A DNA stretch of 36,875 bases, from NCBI GenBank assembly GCA_017531765.1, contig JAFXKJ010000158.1, forward strand, positions 1-36,875, given 5' to 3'. Origin of the DNA: Clostridia bacterium (GTDB taxonomy: Bacteria > Bacillota > Clostridia > Oscillospirales > CAG-272). Below the pieces are notes generated by a model. It saw nothing but the letters and a program-made list of their open reading frames with translations, did no database searches and was not told the origin of the DNA. Shown here piece by piece: positions 15,909 to 23,538 of this stretch (positions within the stretch are counted from its first letter, which is position 1; every line of letters begins with the position of its first letter). Position numbers and translations under genes: made by a program.

Positions 15909-16136
15909 ACACCGTAGGGCGGGGGTTCCCTCCCGCCGAAACGCAAGATTCAAACTGCACGGTATATTCGTCAGGGAACCTCAATCTTCGGTAGGGGAGG
16001 GCCTTGGTCCTCCCGCCTCGTCAGCTTACAACTCGCACATTATGGCTGTCATCTTATGTTAGAACCTCGCAAACTGTAGGGACGGGCGTCCTCGACCGTC
16101 CGTTCATAGAGGTTTCGTTTACTCTTCATCTAAGGA
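15909..16136. repeat. Hairpin-rich repeat, copy D (truncated)
   Basis: It starts with the same ACACCGTAGGGCGGGGG head as copies A and B. The second hairpin is GGGAGG/CCTCCC instead of GGGTTG/CAACCC, and a third GTAGGGACGG/CCGTCC hairpin follows near 16077-16102. The right end dissolves into sequence beside the HTH gene. Confidence 0.75.
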
Positions 16137-16178
16137 AGAAACTTTGCCTTATACCTTGAAAAATAACGTTGACTTTTC

Positions 16179-16198
16179 TCGCACGAATACTCGTGCGA
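16179..16198. repeat. Short perfect inverted repeat after the HTH gene
   Basis: An eight-base perfect stem (16179-16186 with 16191-16198, loop ATAC) lies 15 bases past the HTH stop codon. On the minus strand it is followed by GAAAAG, not T residues, so a standard terminator is doubtful. It may be another module of the neighbouring repeat family. Confidence 0.45.
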
Positions 16199-16213
16199 AG
16201 GGAAATTTAATCA

Positions 16214-17377
16214 TCACTCAACGTAATTTACCGTTTCCGCTTCTACGTCACCTTCGATTTTTTGGCAAGTAACGTTATTGGCTCTTACGTCTCCTTCCAC
16301 CGTTCCGGTAACCACCAGATCATTACCTTCACAGGTCACGTCGCCTTCAATTGTGTCGCAGGTTACGCTTTCTGCCGTAACGTCACCTTCCACGGTACAG
16401 CAGGTAACATCACCTCGGGTAGCTACGTCCCCGCCAATATCTTCGCAAATTACTTCTCCCTGTGAAGCTACGTTTCCGTCTATATCTCCACAAGTAACGC
16501 TTCCGTTTCTAACAACCACGTCTCCGTCAACATCTCCGCATTCAACGTCTCCTTCAGAGACCAAGTCTCCGCCAACGTCGCCGCAAGTCGCGTTACCCTT
16601 TGCATTAACGTTTCCGCTGACGTCTCCGCAATTCACTTCACCGCCGGCATCAACGTTTCCGCTGACATCTCCGCAAGTCAAATGTCCGTTTGCATGGGCG
16701 TGTCCGTTTACCTCACCGCAGGTCACGTGTCCCTTTGCATCAACATTTCCGTTCACCTCGCTGCAGCTTACACCGCCGCCTGCATTAACGTTTCCGTTTA
16801 CCTCTCCGCAGCTTACACCGCCGCCGGCATCAACGTTTCCGTTCACTTCTCCGCAGTTGACGTAACCGCCTGCCTGCAGAGGACCGTTCACGTCTCCGTC
16901 AATCTCGCAGTTTCCGTAAACGGAAAGCTCCACCTTTCCATCCTTTTCAAAAAGACGGTGGAAAATGCTGTTTTCATCTTTCGTTTTAACCTTCTCTATC
17001 TTTATGAGGATCGGCTCTCTTTTCGTCGCTTCCTCTGCTCTGAGGATCCTCTTTCCCAAGCACATAACGATGCGCACGGTGTCGTCATCCTTTAGTAAAT
17101 CGCTTTCGTCACAAAGCTCGCACGGGTGATTTTCGGCATTTGTCGTTGTCGTCTCAACCTCCACTCTCTCAGCCGTACCGTCCCCTCGGAGAAGTTCGTC
17201 TACGGTGATTCCGAAAAGCTCCGCAAGCGGAATAAGGAGCGTCACGTCGGGCATGGAAAGTCCGCACTCCCACTTTGATACCGCCTGAGGTGTCACGCCC
17301 ATGCGGGAGGCAAGCTCATCCTGATTTATTCCCGCCTCCCGTCTGTATCTCTTGAAATTCTCGCTGAAATTTGTCAT
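16214..17377 (-). CDS. XRE-family HTH regulator fused to a cysteine-rich beta-solenoid
   Basis: The 387-residue protein starts with an XRE helix-turn-helix (about 5-62; NQDELASRMGVTPQAVSKWE is the recognition region). A linker of about 90 residues has a CELC pair. From about residue 150 to the end there are roughly 14 repeats of about 15 residues of the form VxCG(D/E)VxGNVxAxG. Such spacing fits a bactofilin-like right-handed beta-solenoid. One cysteine recurs in almost every turn and would stack into a ladder. There is no signal peptide. The ATG at 17377 has GGGAG eight bases upstream; a longer frame lacks one. Regulatory targets are unknown. Confidence 0.83.
   Translation of the reverse strand: MTNFSENFKRYRREAGINQDELASRMGVTPQAVSKWECGLSMPDVTLLIPLAELFGITVDELLRGDGTAERVEVETTTTNAENHPCELCDESDLLKDDDTVRIVMCLGKRILRAEEATKREPILIKIEKVKTKDENSIFHRLFEKDGKVELSVYGNCEIDGDVNGPLQAGGYVNCGEVNGNVDAGGGVSCGEVNGNVNAGGGVSCSEVNGNVDAKGHVTCGEVNGHAHANGHLTCGDVSGNVDAGGEVNCGDVSGNVNAKGNATCGDVGGDLVSEGDVECGDVDGDVVVRNGSVTCGDIDGNVASQGEVICEDIGGDVATRGDVTCCTVEGDVTAESVTCDTIEGDVTCEGNDLVVTGTVEGDVRANNVTCQKIEGDVEAETVNYVE
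16290..16890 (-). repeat. 45-base tandem repeats encoding the solenoid
   Basis: Within the HTH-solenoid gene, imperfect units of about 45 bases recur around 12 to 14 times. They keep the bases for Cys-Gly-Asp/Glu and Gly-Asn/Asp-Val, while the rest varies. The repetition also produces an open frame on the other strand that is not a gene. Confidence 0.85.
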
Positions 17378-17472
17378 CGTTTTTTCTCCCATCTTCTGTC
17401 TCATTCGGCTACCCTTCACCGGTGCGGTATCCGTAGCTTCATGGTAACACACATTCCGCCATATTGCAAACG

Positions 17473-17516
17473 ACCGTTAGTTGATGCGGCTTTAATCAAC
17501 CAACGGTTGTTTTTTT
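17473..17516. promoter_or_regulatory. Inverted repeat between the phosphatase-like and HTH genes
   Basis: A 13-base inverted repeat with one mismatch (17473-17485 with 17495-17507) is followed on the plus strand by seven T residues. No plus-strand gene ends here, so it would terminate only antisense transcription. Since it sits about 96 bases upstream of the HTH gene, it could instead be an operator or a processing stem. Confidence 0.45.
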
Positions 17517-17522
17517 GCGTTT

Positions 17523-19070
17523 TTACAGATTATAATACCTGTCAAGACCTGCCACCTCATGGGGTGTCAGCGCGCCTCGGAAGAGGATGAAATCGTCAAA
17601 GAATACGTTGAGGTAATCGTTTTCCCTGCCCGCGGCATCGTTTCCCACAGTGAAGGGGAGTCCGTCAAAGCTCATGTCTTTTACCCCCTCGGGAAGCTCT
17701 CTCGTCACGGGCTTATCAAAGTCCACGTACTGTGTTACGGTGTTCTCGTCACGGTCAACTATCACGGTAAAATTCGTCCAGCCGTCGCCGAAGCACACGG
17801 GGATGGGCAGCTCTAAGCTCTCGCCCGCTATTTCAAGGACGGTTTTATGGTTATCAAAGGCAAATGCCGCGCCGCCCTCGTTTGCAGCTCTGTCACAAGT
17901 CGCAAAGATTGTGGGAGTCTTGCCCTCGGGCACCGCAAAATCGCGATTTATCCACACGGAAAGGCTGAAGCTGTCGCACCCAAGCTTTAAGTCGGGAAGC
18001 ATCACGTACCCTCTGCTTCCAAGCTCCGCGCACTCGCCGAAATACCCCGCAGAATAGAATTTAATCTTTCCGCAGACCTCGGTGGCGTGTCCGCCGATGG
18101 AATCCTCCGCGTTTCCGTCAAAAAACAGAGTCGTTATAACCTTTGATTTGTCAATAAACTTCTCAAGCTCCGGCGTGGGAGTTACCTTGTGAGTATGGAC
18201 AAAGCTTCGTCTGCCGACCATTTTTCTTTCAGCCGGAACGTAATCCTCAAAAAGTCCCGCGGGGATCTGTCCCACGAATCCGTCGGGAGCAAACTCGGGG
18301 ATTTCAAGTCCAAATGCGTGCATCATTACCGCGGGAATGTCCCACACGGACATATCCCCGATCTTCCCCCGCTTTTTCACTGTTTTACCCACGGCGCCGA
18401 AGAATATCTTCAGCTCCCCGTCGCTGTCACCGCCGTGTCCTCCTTCGGGAGTACCGCCGTGGTCAGCCGTTACCATGAACAGAGAGTCCTCAAGAAGTCC
18501 CCTCTCCGCAAGCTTATCGTATATCCTGCCGATATATGAGTCCGTCACGGTTATTGAATCAATGTGCCGCTTCGTTCCGTATCCGTAGTCGTGACCCGTG
18601 CAGTCTACATTGTCAAACTGTACAAACATAAAATCGGGGGAGGTGCATTCAAGATATTGTATAATTTTTTCAGTCAGGTCCTCGTCTCCGTCACTATCAA
18701 AATGTACTCCGACGTTTCTTTCGATAATTCCCGTGTTGATAGGGTTCCAGTTAGAAAAAGATGCCATCACCGCTTCGGGATAGGCTTCTCTCAGTCTCCT
18801 GAAAAAGGTGGGATACGGTGAATCCGTGGGGTAAGGCATAGTTTCCGCCTTGCCGTTTGTAAGTCCGTGTGTTTCGGGGGTAACACCGATGAGCATAGCT
18901 CCCCAGCATTCCGCACTGATTGACGGCTCAGCTGTCACGGCAGAGTAGGTTGTCGCGCCATTCTCAAAGATACGGTCAATATTCGGTGTATCGGCAACAT
19001 TAAAAAAAGCACCTGCTCCGTCAACACCGATAAGGAATACTCTCTTGCAAATTCTCTTGTTCTTTTCCAT
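17523..19070 (-). CDS. Alkaline-phosphatase-superfamily phosphodiesterase with LamG-like C-terminus
   Basis: The 515-residue protein has the phosphodiesterase/nucleotide-pyrophosphatase fold in its first 285 residues. Visible are metal-binding Asp17 in LIGVDGAG, a nucleophile region PSISAECWGAML (Ser52 the likely nucleophile), FDNVDCTGHDYG and TADHGG, with further metal ligands. From about 330 to the end a concanavalin-like domain is suggested by FSLSVWINRDF and FFDDFILFRGALTPHEV, typical of LamG domains that bind glycans. No signal peptide is seen, which is odd for a LamG fusion. The start at 19070 has GGAGG five bases upstream. It has its own promoter. Substrate is unknown. Confidence 0.82.
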   Translation of the reverse strand: MEKNKRICKRVFLIGVDGAGAFFNVADTPNIDRIFENGATTYSAVTAEPSISAECWGAMLIGVTPETHGLTNGKAETMPYPTDSPYPTFFRRLREAYPEAVMASFSNWNPINTGIIERNVGVHFDSDGDEDLTEKIIQYLECTSPDFMFVQFDNVDCTGHDYGYGTKRHIDSITVTDSYIGRIYDKLAERGLLEDSLFMVTADHGGTPEGGHGGDSDGELKIFFGAVGKTVKKRGKIGDMSVWDIPAVMMHAFGLEIPEFAPDGFVGQIPAGLFEDYVPAERKMVGRRSFVHTHKVTPTPELEKFIDKSKVITTLFFDGNAEDSIGGHATEVCGKIKFYSAGYFGECAELGSRGYVMLPDLKLGCDSFSLSVWINRDFAVPEGKTPTIFATCDRAANEGGAAFAFDNHKTVLEIAGESLELPIPVCFGDGWTNFTVIVDRDENTVTQYVDFDKPVTRELPEGVKDMSFDGLPFTVGNDAAGRENDYLNVFFDDFILFRGALTPHEVAGLDRYYNL

Positions 19071-19116
19071 AATTACCTCCGTACCGTATAAATATTTGCG
19101 TTTATTTATTAAGAAT

Positions 19117-19145
19117 ATTATACATTGAACCTATCTGTTTTTCAA
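19117..19145 (-). promoter_or_regulatory. Promoter of the phosphodiesterase gene
   Basis: On the minus strand TTGAAA (19145-19140) and TATAAT (19122-19117) are spaced by 17 bases, 47 bases upstream of the start codon. Confidence 0.8.
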
Positions 19146-19189
19146 GTATATCGTGGAATTTATTTTGTTCAATGACGTCACATTCACAG

Positions 19190-19225
19190 AAAAACTCCCG
19201 TCTGCGAAAGGATCGCAAACGGGAG
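19190..19225 (-). terminator. Rho-independent terminator of the second Gfo/GH43 operon
   Basis: A 13-base stem with one mismatch or wobble (19225-19213 with 19207-19195) is followed by five T residues on the minus strand, 14 bases past the SLH-GH43 stop codon. Confidence 0.9.
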
Positions 19226-19238
19226 CTTTTCACTAATT

Positions 19239-21176
19239 TTACTTGTCAAACTCAATGTCCCAGACGAGAGTATTATTTCTCTCCACGATAGGAATGAGTG
19301 TCATCTTTGAGCCGTTTCCGTCCCAATCGTTAGGTGCGTGGAGACAAGCGTACATTTGACCGTCAACGTCGGTGAAGATCATTCCGTGACCGCCGTCGAT
19401 TCCGATGTTTTGATACGTGAACAGCATAGGCTCATCGTGTGTCCACTCACCGTCAAGCTTGCCGCTTGCGCTTCTTGCAACGCCGAGAGAGTATCCTTCA
19501 ATATCGTTGTTAGACCAAAGCATGAGAAGCTCACCGTTCTCGGTGGTGTACATGAAGCATCCGTCGGTGATACCGCCGTATGACCACCAAGCGTCTTTCG
19601 CACGGAAGAGCTCAATAGGTTCGGAGATGAAGTGAGTGAAGTCCTCAGACAGCTTTGCCGCCGCAAATGCGCCGTTTCCTCCAAGGGAGGTATGCTCGTG
19701 AACGAATACCATCCAGGGCTGTCCGTCGGGATCAACGTAGAGTGTACCGTCGATGCAGTCCCATTCGGGAGGTGTGATCCAGCCGTCGGTTATCATCTTG
19801 AAGGGGCCTTCGGGACTGTCTGCCTCCATAATGATGCATCCGTGATTCTCGTAAGGATTGCGTACCTCCTGGGGAGAATACGTAGTAAACATATAGTATT
19901 TTCCGTTATACTTATGTACCTCAGGCGCCCAATTACACGTTTTAAAATCATCGGGGCGCACCACTGCATTCGGGACCTCTGACCAAGGGCCGTCAAGGGA
20001 CGTACTCTTGTAAACGTGCCAACCTGTGAAGTAAACGTAGTATGTACCGTTCTCGTAAATAACAAATGGGTCACGGCAGTTTCTGTCGATAGAGCTGTCT
20101 ACCTTAATGAAATCCATAGCGTCTGCGGTGCCCTTGATCTCAAAATCAACAGGCAGTGCAAGCACGCCATCATTTACGTGTTTCGCAAGAATATACTCAA
20201 CAGCATAGCTTCTCGCAAACTCGGAAGTATAAGCGAAGAGTACCTTTGTGTACTCACCGTCACGCTTTACTTTTACATGGTAAGAGTTCTCGCCGAGAGA
20301 CTCCTTCATTTCTGCTATGTCCGGGTCAGTAGGAATGTCGAACACTATCTGAAGATTTTCGCTCTTTGCCTTGTTATAAGGCTGACTTTTAAACGTAACG
20401 TCAAGCTCTTGAGATACACGTTTGAACACGAACTCCTGCTGTGCAAAGTTTCCGTTTGTTCCGAATACGTACAGAATTGTAAAGGGAGACTCTTCTCCAT
20501 CGCGTCCGATAACAACGCCTTTGGTTTTAAGAAGCTCTTCCACGGACTTTGTAAGTCTGAGAGCGATCGTCGCGCCCTCGGCACGTGTTGCTTCCTTCGC
20601 AGGATTGAATCTGCCCGCATCGTCACCCGCGAAGATTCCGGTACGGCGGCACGCCTCAATATCGGCAGCACACCATTCAAGGATCTTATCACTGTCGGTA
20701 AACGTTCCCTCTTCAGCTGTTACGGGGAGAGTATATCCCATGTAGTTAAGGTATCTGTTTATAAGCACCGCAAGCTCGGCACGGGTGATGGTCTGCATGG
20801 GACGGACGGTGTTATCGTCAAAGCCCGTAACAAGTCCTCTTTCAACTCCCCAGCCCATAGCTCCCGCATACCATGCGGAAGTGTCGCCGTCATCAAACTT
20901 TGCGATATTCTTTGCAAATCCTTCGGTATCTGCTCCCGCAAGGCGGGAGAGAAGTGTAATAAATTCGCTTCGTGTCATTGTCTTTGTAGGAGCGAACAGA
21001 GTCGCCGACTGTCCCTTCATGATTCCTGCCTCATACGCCTCTGCAACTGTGTCGTAGTACCATGCACCGTCCGGCACGTCAGTAAAAGGAAGCTTTTTGC
21101 TGTCCGCTACAGTACCGATGGCAAGAATGCACACTAAAGCAAGAATGAATGCTGAAATTCTAAGAATATTTTTCAC
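19239..21176 (-). CDS. Secreted S-layer-anchored GH43 glycosidase (copy 2)
   Basis: The 645-residue protein has a signal peptide (about 1-25), three SLH repeats (about 28-210) that bind secondary cell-wall polymers, a 140-residue middle domain, and a GH43 five-bladed propeller (about 360-645). Candidate catalytic residues are Asp369 in CRDPF, Asp476 in CIDGTLYVD and Glu494 in FVHEH. The usual EGP acid motif is replaced by TDG near 537-539, so Glu494 is my inferred acid. GH43 enzymes release arabinose or xylose from plant polysaccharides. The middle domain vaguely resembles the accessory domain before GH20/GH67 enzymes. Translation starts at GTG with an AGAGG site. It is closely related to the gene at 24928. 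Confidence 0.88.
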   Translation of the reverse strand: MKNILRISAFILALVCILAIGTVADSKKLPFTDVPDGAWYYDTVAEAYEAGIMKGQSATLFAPTKTMTRSEFITLLSRLAGADTEGFAKNIAKFDDGDTSAWYAGAMGWGVERGLVTGFDDNTVRPMQTITRAELAVLINRYLNYMGYTLPVTAEEGTFTDSDKILEWCAADIEACRRTGIFAGDDAGRFNPAKEATRAEGATIALRLTKSVEELLKTKGVVIGRDGEESPFTILYVFGTNGNFAQQEFVFKRVSQELDVTFKSQPYNKAKSENLQIVFDIPTDPDIAEMKESLGENSYHVKVKRDGEYTKVLFAYTSEFARSYAVEYILAKHVNDGVLALPVDFEIKGTADAMDFIKVDSSIDRNCRDPFVIYENGTYYVYFTGWHVYKSTSLDGPWSEVPNAVVRPDDFKTCNWAPEVHKYNGKYYMFTTYSPQEVRNPYENHGCIIMEADSPEGPFKMITDGWITPPEWDCIDGTLYVDPDGQPWMVFVHEHTSLGGNGAFAAAKLSEDFTHFISEPIELFRAKDAWWSYGGITDGCFMYTTENGELLMLWSNNDIEGYSLGVARSASGKLDGEWTHDEPMLFTYQNIGIDGGHGMIFTDVDGQMYACLHAPNDWDGNGSKMTLIPIVERNNTLVWDIEFDK

Positions 21177-21222
21177 TTTTTTCCTCTATCTGCGGTTAAA
21201 TTTCCGCCGTTTTTTAATGAAA

Positions 21223-21250
21223 AAGGGGGAAATGCGCACAGATCCCCCTT
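21223..21250 (-). promoter_or_regulatory. Intercistronic hairpin before SLH-GH43 copy 2
   Basis: An eight-base perfect stem (21223-21230 with 21243-21250) lies nine bases after the third oxidoreductase gene and is followed by a short T-run on the minus strand. It could act as a leaky terminator or as an mRNA-processing stem that separates expression of the oxidoreductases from that of the surface enzyme. Confidence 0.6.
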
Positions 21251-21259
21251 AAAAGTTGA

Positions 21260-22366
21260 TTAGAATCTATAGATATCGCCGGTTCTCGATGACTCGTAAA
21301 TACCCTCAAGGATCTTTGTAACAACGATAGCCTGTTCGGGAAGAACACAAGGATCGGTATCATTAATGATTGCGTCGATCCACTGTCTTGCCTCTGCCTG
21401 ACCTTCCATTTCGTTGTCCTCTTCATCGTCAGCCGCAACTACTGTGGACATAAGCGCGGGCTTGTACGCATCGTGTGCAAACTCCTCGTAATATCTCTTG
21501 CCGTCACGTGTACCGTTGAATCGGATACCGCCGAAGAGGTCAACACCGCCCTTTGTACCTGCGAGAACCATCATAGCCTCGTTTGCCTCATGGAGGTTGA
21601 TCGCCCATGCTGCCTCAACGGAGATAACAGCGCCGTTTTCCATTACTACGAAACCGAATGCAGAGTCCTCAACTGTCATTTCGGGATCCCAATCGCAATC
21701 CTCAACGAGAGGAAGCTTGCCAAGCTTCTTGAATGCCTTACCTACGCAGTAAAGAGGCTTGTAATTGCCCATGAGCCAGAGAGAGAGGTCAAGGGAGTGT
21801 GTTCCGATATCGATAAGGGGACCGCCGCCCTGCTCATACTCGTTGGTGAATACGCCCCAGTTGGGAACACCGCGGCGACGGATAGCGATAGCGCGTGCGT
21901 AGTATACCTCACCGAGGATATCCTCTGTGTCGATCTTGTTGCGGATCATCTGAATATCGCTTCTCTGACGGTTCTGGTAACCGATGGTAAGCTTCTTACC
22001 TGTACGCTTTGCAGCATCGATCATCTTCTGAGCCTCGGCAGAGTTGATTGCCATGGGCTTTTCGCACATTACGTGCTTACCTGCCTCAAGAGCGTCAACG
22101 GTAATAAAGCTGTGGCTTCTGTTGGGAGTACATACGTGGACGATGTCGATTGTCTCGTCGGCGAGCATTTCCTTATAATCGGTATAAACCTTTGCGCCCT
22201 CTGCGCCGTACTTCTTACAAGCCTTTTCTGCCTTTTCTTCGATCAGGTCGCAGAACGCAATGAGCTCAACCTCCTTTATAACCTTAAGTCCGGGGAGATG
22301 CTTCTGATTTGCGATAAAGCCGCATCCCACGATACCCACTCTCAGTTTGTTGTTGATAGGATTCAT
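21260..22366 (-). CDS. Gfo/Idh/MocA-family NAD(P)-dependent sugar oxidoreductase (paralog 1)
   Basis: The 368-residue protein has an N-terminal Rossmann motif VGCGFIA (14-20), the family EKP motif at 102-104 whose Lys103 is catalytic or substrate-binding, and GGPLIDIGTHSLDLSLW with Asp186, His190 and Asp193. Such enzymes oxidise or reduce ring or side-chain hydroxyls of sugars and inositols. It is the last oxidoreductase of three in the operon and the most diverged of them, with an extra acidic insert near residue 320 (DDEEDNEMEG). The start has GGAGG nine bases upstream. Substrate is not predictable. Confidence 0.9.
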   Translation of the reverse strand: MNPINNKLRVGIVGCGFIANQKHLPGLKVIKEVELIAFCDLIEEKAEKACKKYGAEGAKVYTDYKEMLADETIDIVHVCTPNRSHSFITVDALEAGKHVMCEKPMAINSAEAQKMIDAAKRTGKKLTIGYQNRQRSDIQMIRNKIDTEDILGEVYYARAIAIRRRGVPNWGVFTNEYEQGGGPLIDIGTHSLDLSLWLMGNYKPLYCVGKAFKKLGKLPLVEDCDWDPEMTVEDSAFGFVVMENGAVISVEAAWAINLHEANEAMMVLAGTKGGVDLFGGIRFNGTRDGKRYYEEFAHDAYKPALMSTVVAADDEEDNEMEGQAEARQWIDAIINDTDPCVLPEQAIVVTKILEGIYESSRTGDIYRF

Positions 22367-22390
22367 CTTAGTATACCTCCAAAAATTATT

Positions 22391-23479
22391 TTAATCAAAT
22401 CTGTAAATGTCACCGGTCTTACTTGACTCATAGATACCTTCAAGAATCTGAGTTACAACGTAAGCCTGCTTCGGAAGAACACAAGGATCGCGGTCCTCGA
22501 TAATGGAACGGATCCACTGCTTTGCTTCGATAACGGAGGGGTCACCGTCGTCAATTCCGTCATAGAATGCTACGCCGCCGGCGCTGAGATCGGGATGATA
22601 TTCGTATCTTCTGCCGTTGCGAACGCCGTTGATACTGAGTCTTCCCATATTATCGGCACCTGCCTTTGTTCCGCAGAACAGGAGAGAGCCGTCTGTCTTT
22701 GTGGTATTAAGTGCCCAGGAGGACTCAACGGAGATAACAGTGCCGTTCTTCATTACGACGAAACCGAACGCACTGTCCTCAACTGTGAACTTCTCGGGAT
22801 CCCAGTCGCCCCATGCGTTAGCAACATTAGTCTGATTATTGAGAGCGTGGAACGCCTTACCTACGCAGTAAGCGGGCTCGTAATTGTTAAGGATCCAAAG
22901 GGTAAGGTCAAGGGAGTGTGTGGCGATGTCGATAAGGGGACCGCCGCCCCTCTCCTCCTCGCTGAGGAACACGCCCCATGTGGGAACGCCGCGGCGACGG
23001 AGTGCCATTGCACGTGCGTAGTAGATGTCACCGAATGTACCCTGAGAGGACTCAAGCTTAAGGTACTGAGAATCGGCGCACTGACGGTTCTGATAACCGA
23101 TGGTGAGCTTCTTTCCGTTTCTCTCAGCCGCTTCCAGCATCTTTTTTGCTTCTGCGGAGTTGATCGCCATGGGCTTTTCGCACATTACGTGCTTACCTGC
23201 ATCAAGGGCGTCAACAGTAATAAAGCTGTGCGCTCTGTTGGGAGTACATACGTGAACAACGTCGATGGTCTCGTCAGCCAGCAGCTCCTTATAATCTACG
23301 TAAACAGCCGCGCCGGGAATACCGTATTCCTTAGCCGCCTTCTCTGCCTTTTCAATGATAAGGTCGCAGAAAGCAACCATTTCAACCTCTTCAACCTGCT
23401 TAAGTGAGGGCATATGCTTACCGTTGGCAATACCGCCGCAACCGATAATACCCACTCTGAGTTTCTTTCCTTCGTACAT
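22391..23479 (-). CDS. Gfo/Idh/MocA-family oxidoreductase (paralog 2)
   Basis: The 362-residue protein begins MYEGKKLRVGIIGCGG, identical over this stretch to paralog 3. It has EKP at 101-103 and PLIDIATHSLDLTLW with Asp184, His188 and Asp191. It follows paralog 3 by 50 bases and precedes paralog 1 by 24. The upstream 70 bases are a copy of those before paralog 3, so the duplication included the leader. An ATHSLD in place of GTHSLD near the active site may reflect altered substrate use. No signal peptide is present, so it acts in the cytoplasm. Confidence 0.9.
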   Translation of the reverse strand: MYEGKKLRVGIIGCGGIANGKHMPSLKQVEEVEMVAFCDLIIEKAEKAAKEYGIPGAAVYVDYKELLADETIDVVHVCTPNRAHSFITVDALDAGKHVMCEKPMAINSAEAKKMLEAAERNGKKLTIGYQNRQCADSQYLKLESSQGTFGDIYYARAMALRRRGVPTWGVFLSEEERGGGPLIDIATHSLDLTLWILNNYEPAYCVGKAFHALNNQTNVANAWGDWDPEKFTVEDSAFGFVVMKNGTVISVESSWALNTTKTDGSLLFCGTKAGADNMGRLSINGVRNGRRYEYHPDLSAGGVAFYDGIDDGDPSVIEAKQWIRSIIEDRDPCVLPKQAYVVTQILEGIYESSKTGDIYRFD

Positions 23480-23538
23480 GATGTTTTTCTCCTTTGAAAA
23501 TATATACTGCCACGGTCACACCGTGATCATCAGTCAAA
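23469..23538 (-). repeat. Duplicated gene-leader segment, copy 1
   Basis: About 70 bases covering the start, ribosome binding site and upstream spacer of paralog 2 are nearly identical to 24613-24684. A small stem CACGG/CCGTG with loop TGTGA lies in the spacer. The segment includes the last codons and stop of paralog 3. Confidence 0.8.

Noticed and set aside
13874..16136. CRISPR array
   Set aside because: The repeats are about 280 bases with internal hairpins and are not separated by unique spacers of regular length; no cas genes are present.
16278..16865. Plus-strand open frame rich in Ser, Thr and Pro
   Set aside because: It is the antisense image of the 45-base solenoid repeats, with no ribosome binding site; the minus-strand HTH protein is clearly the real gene.
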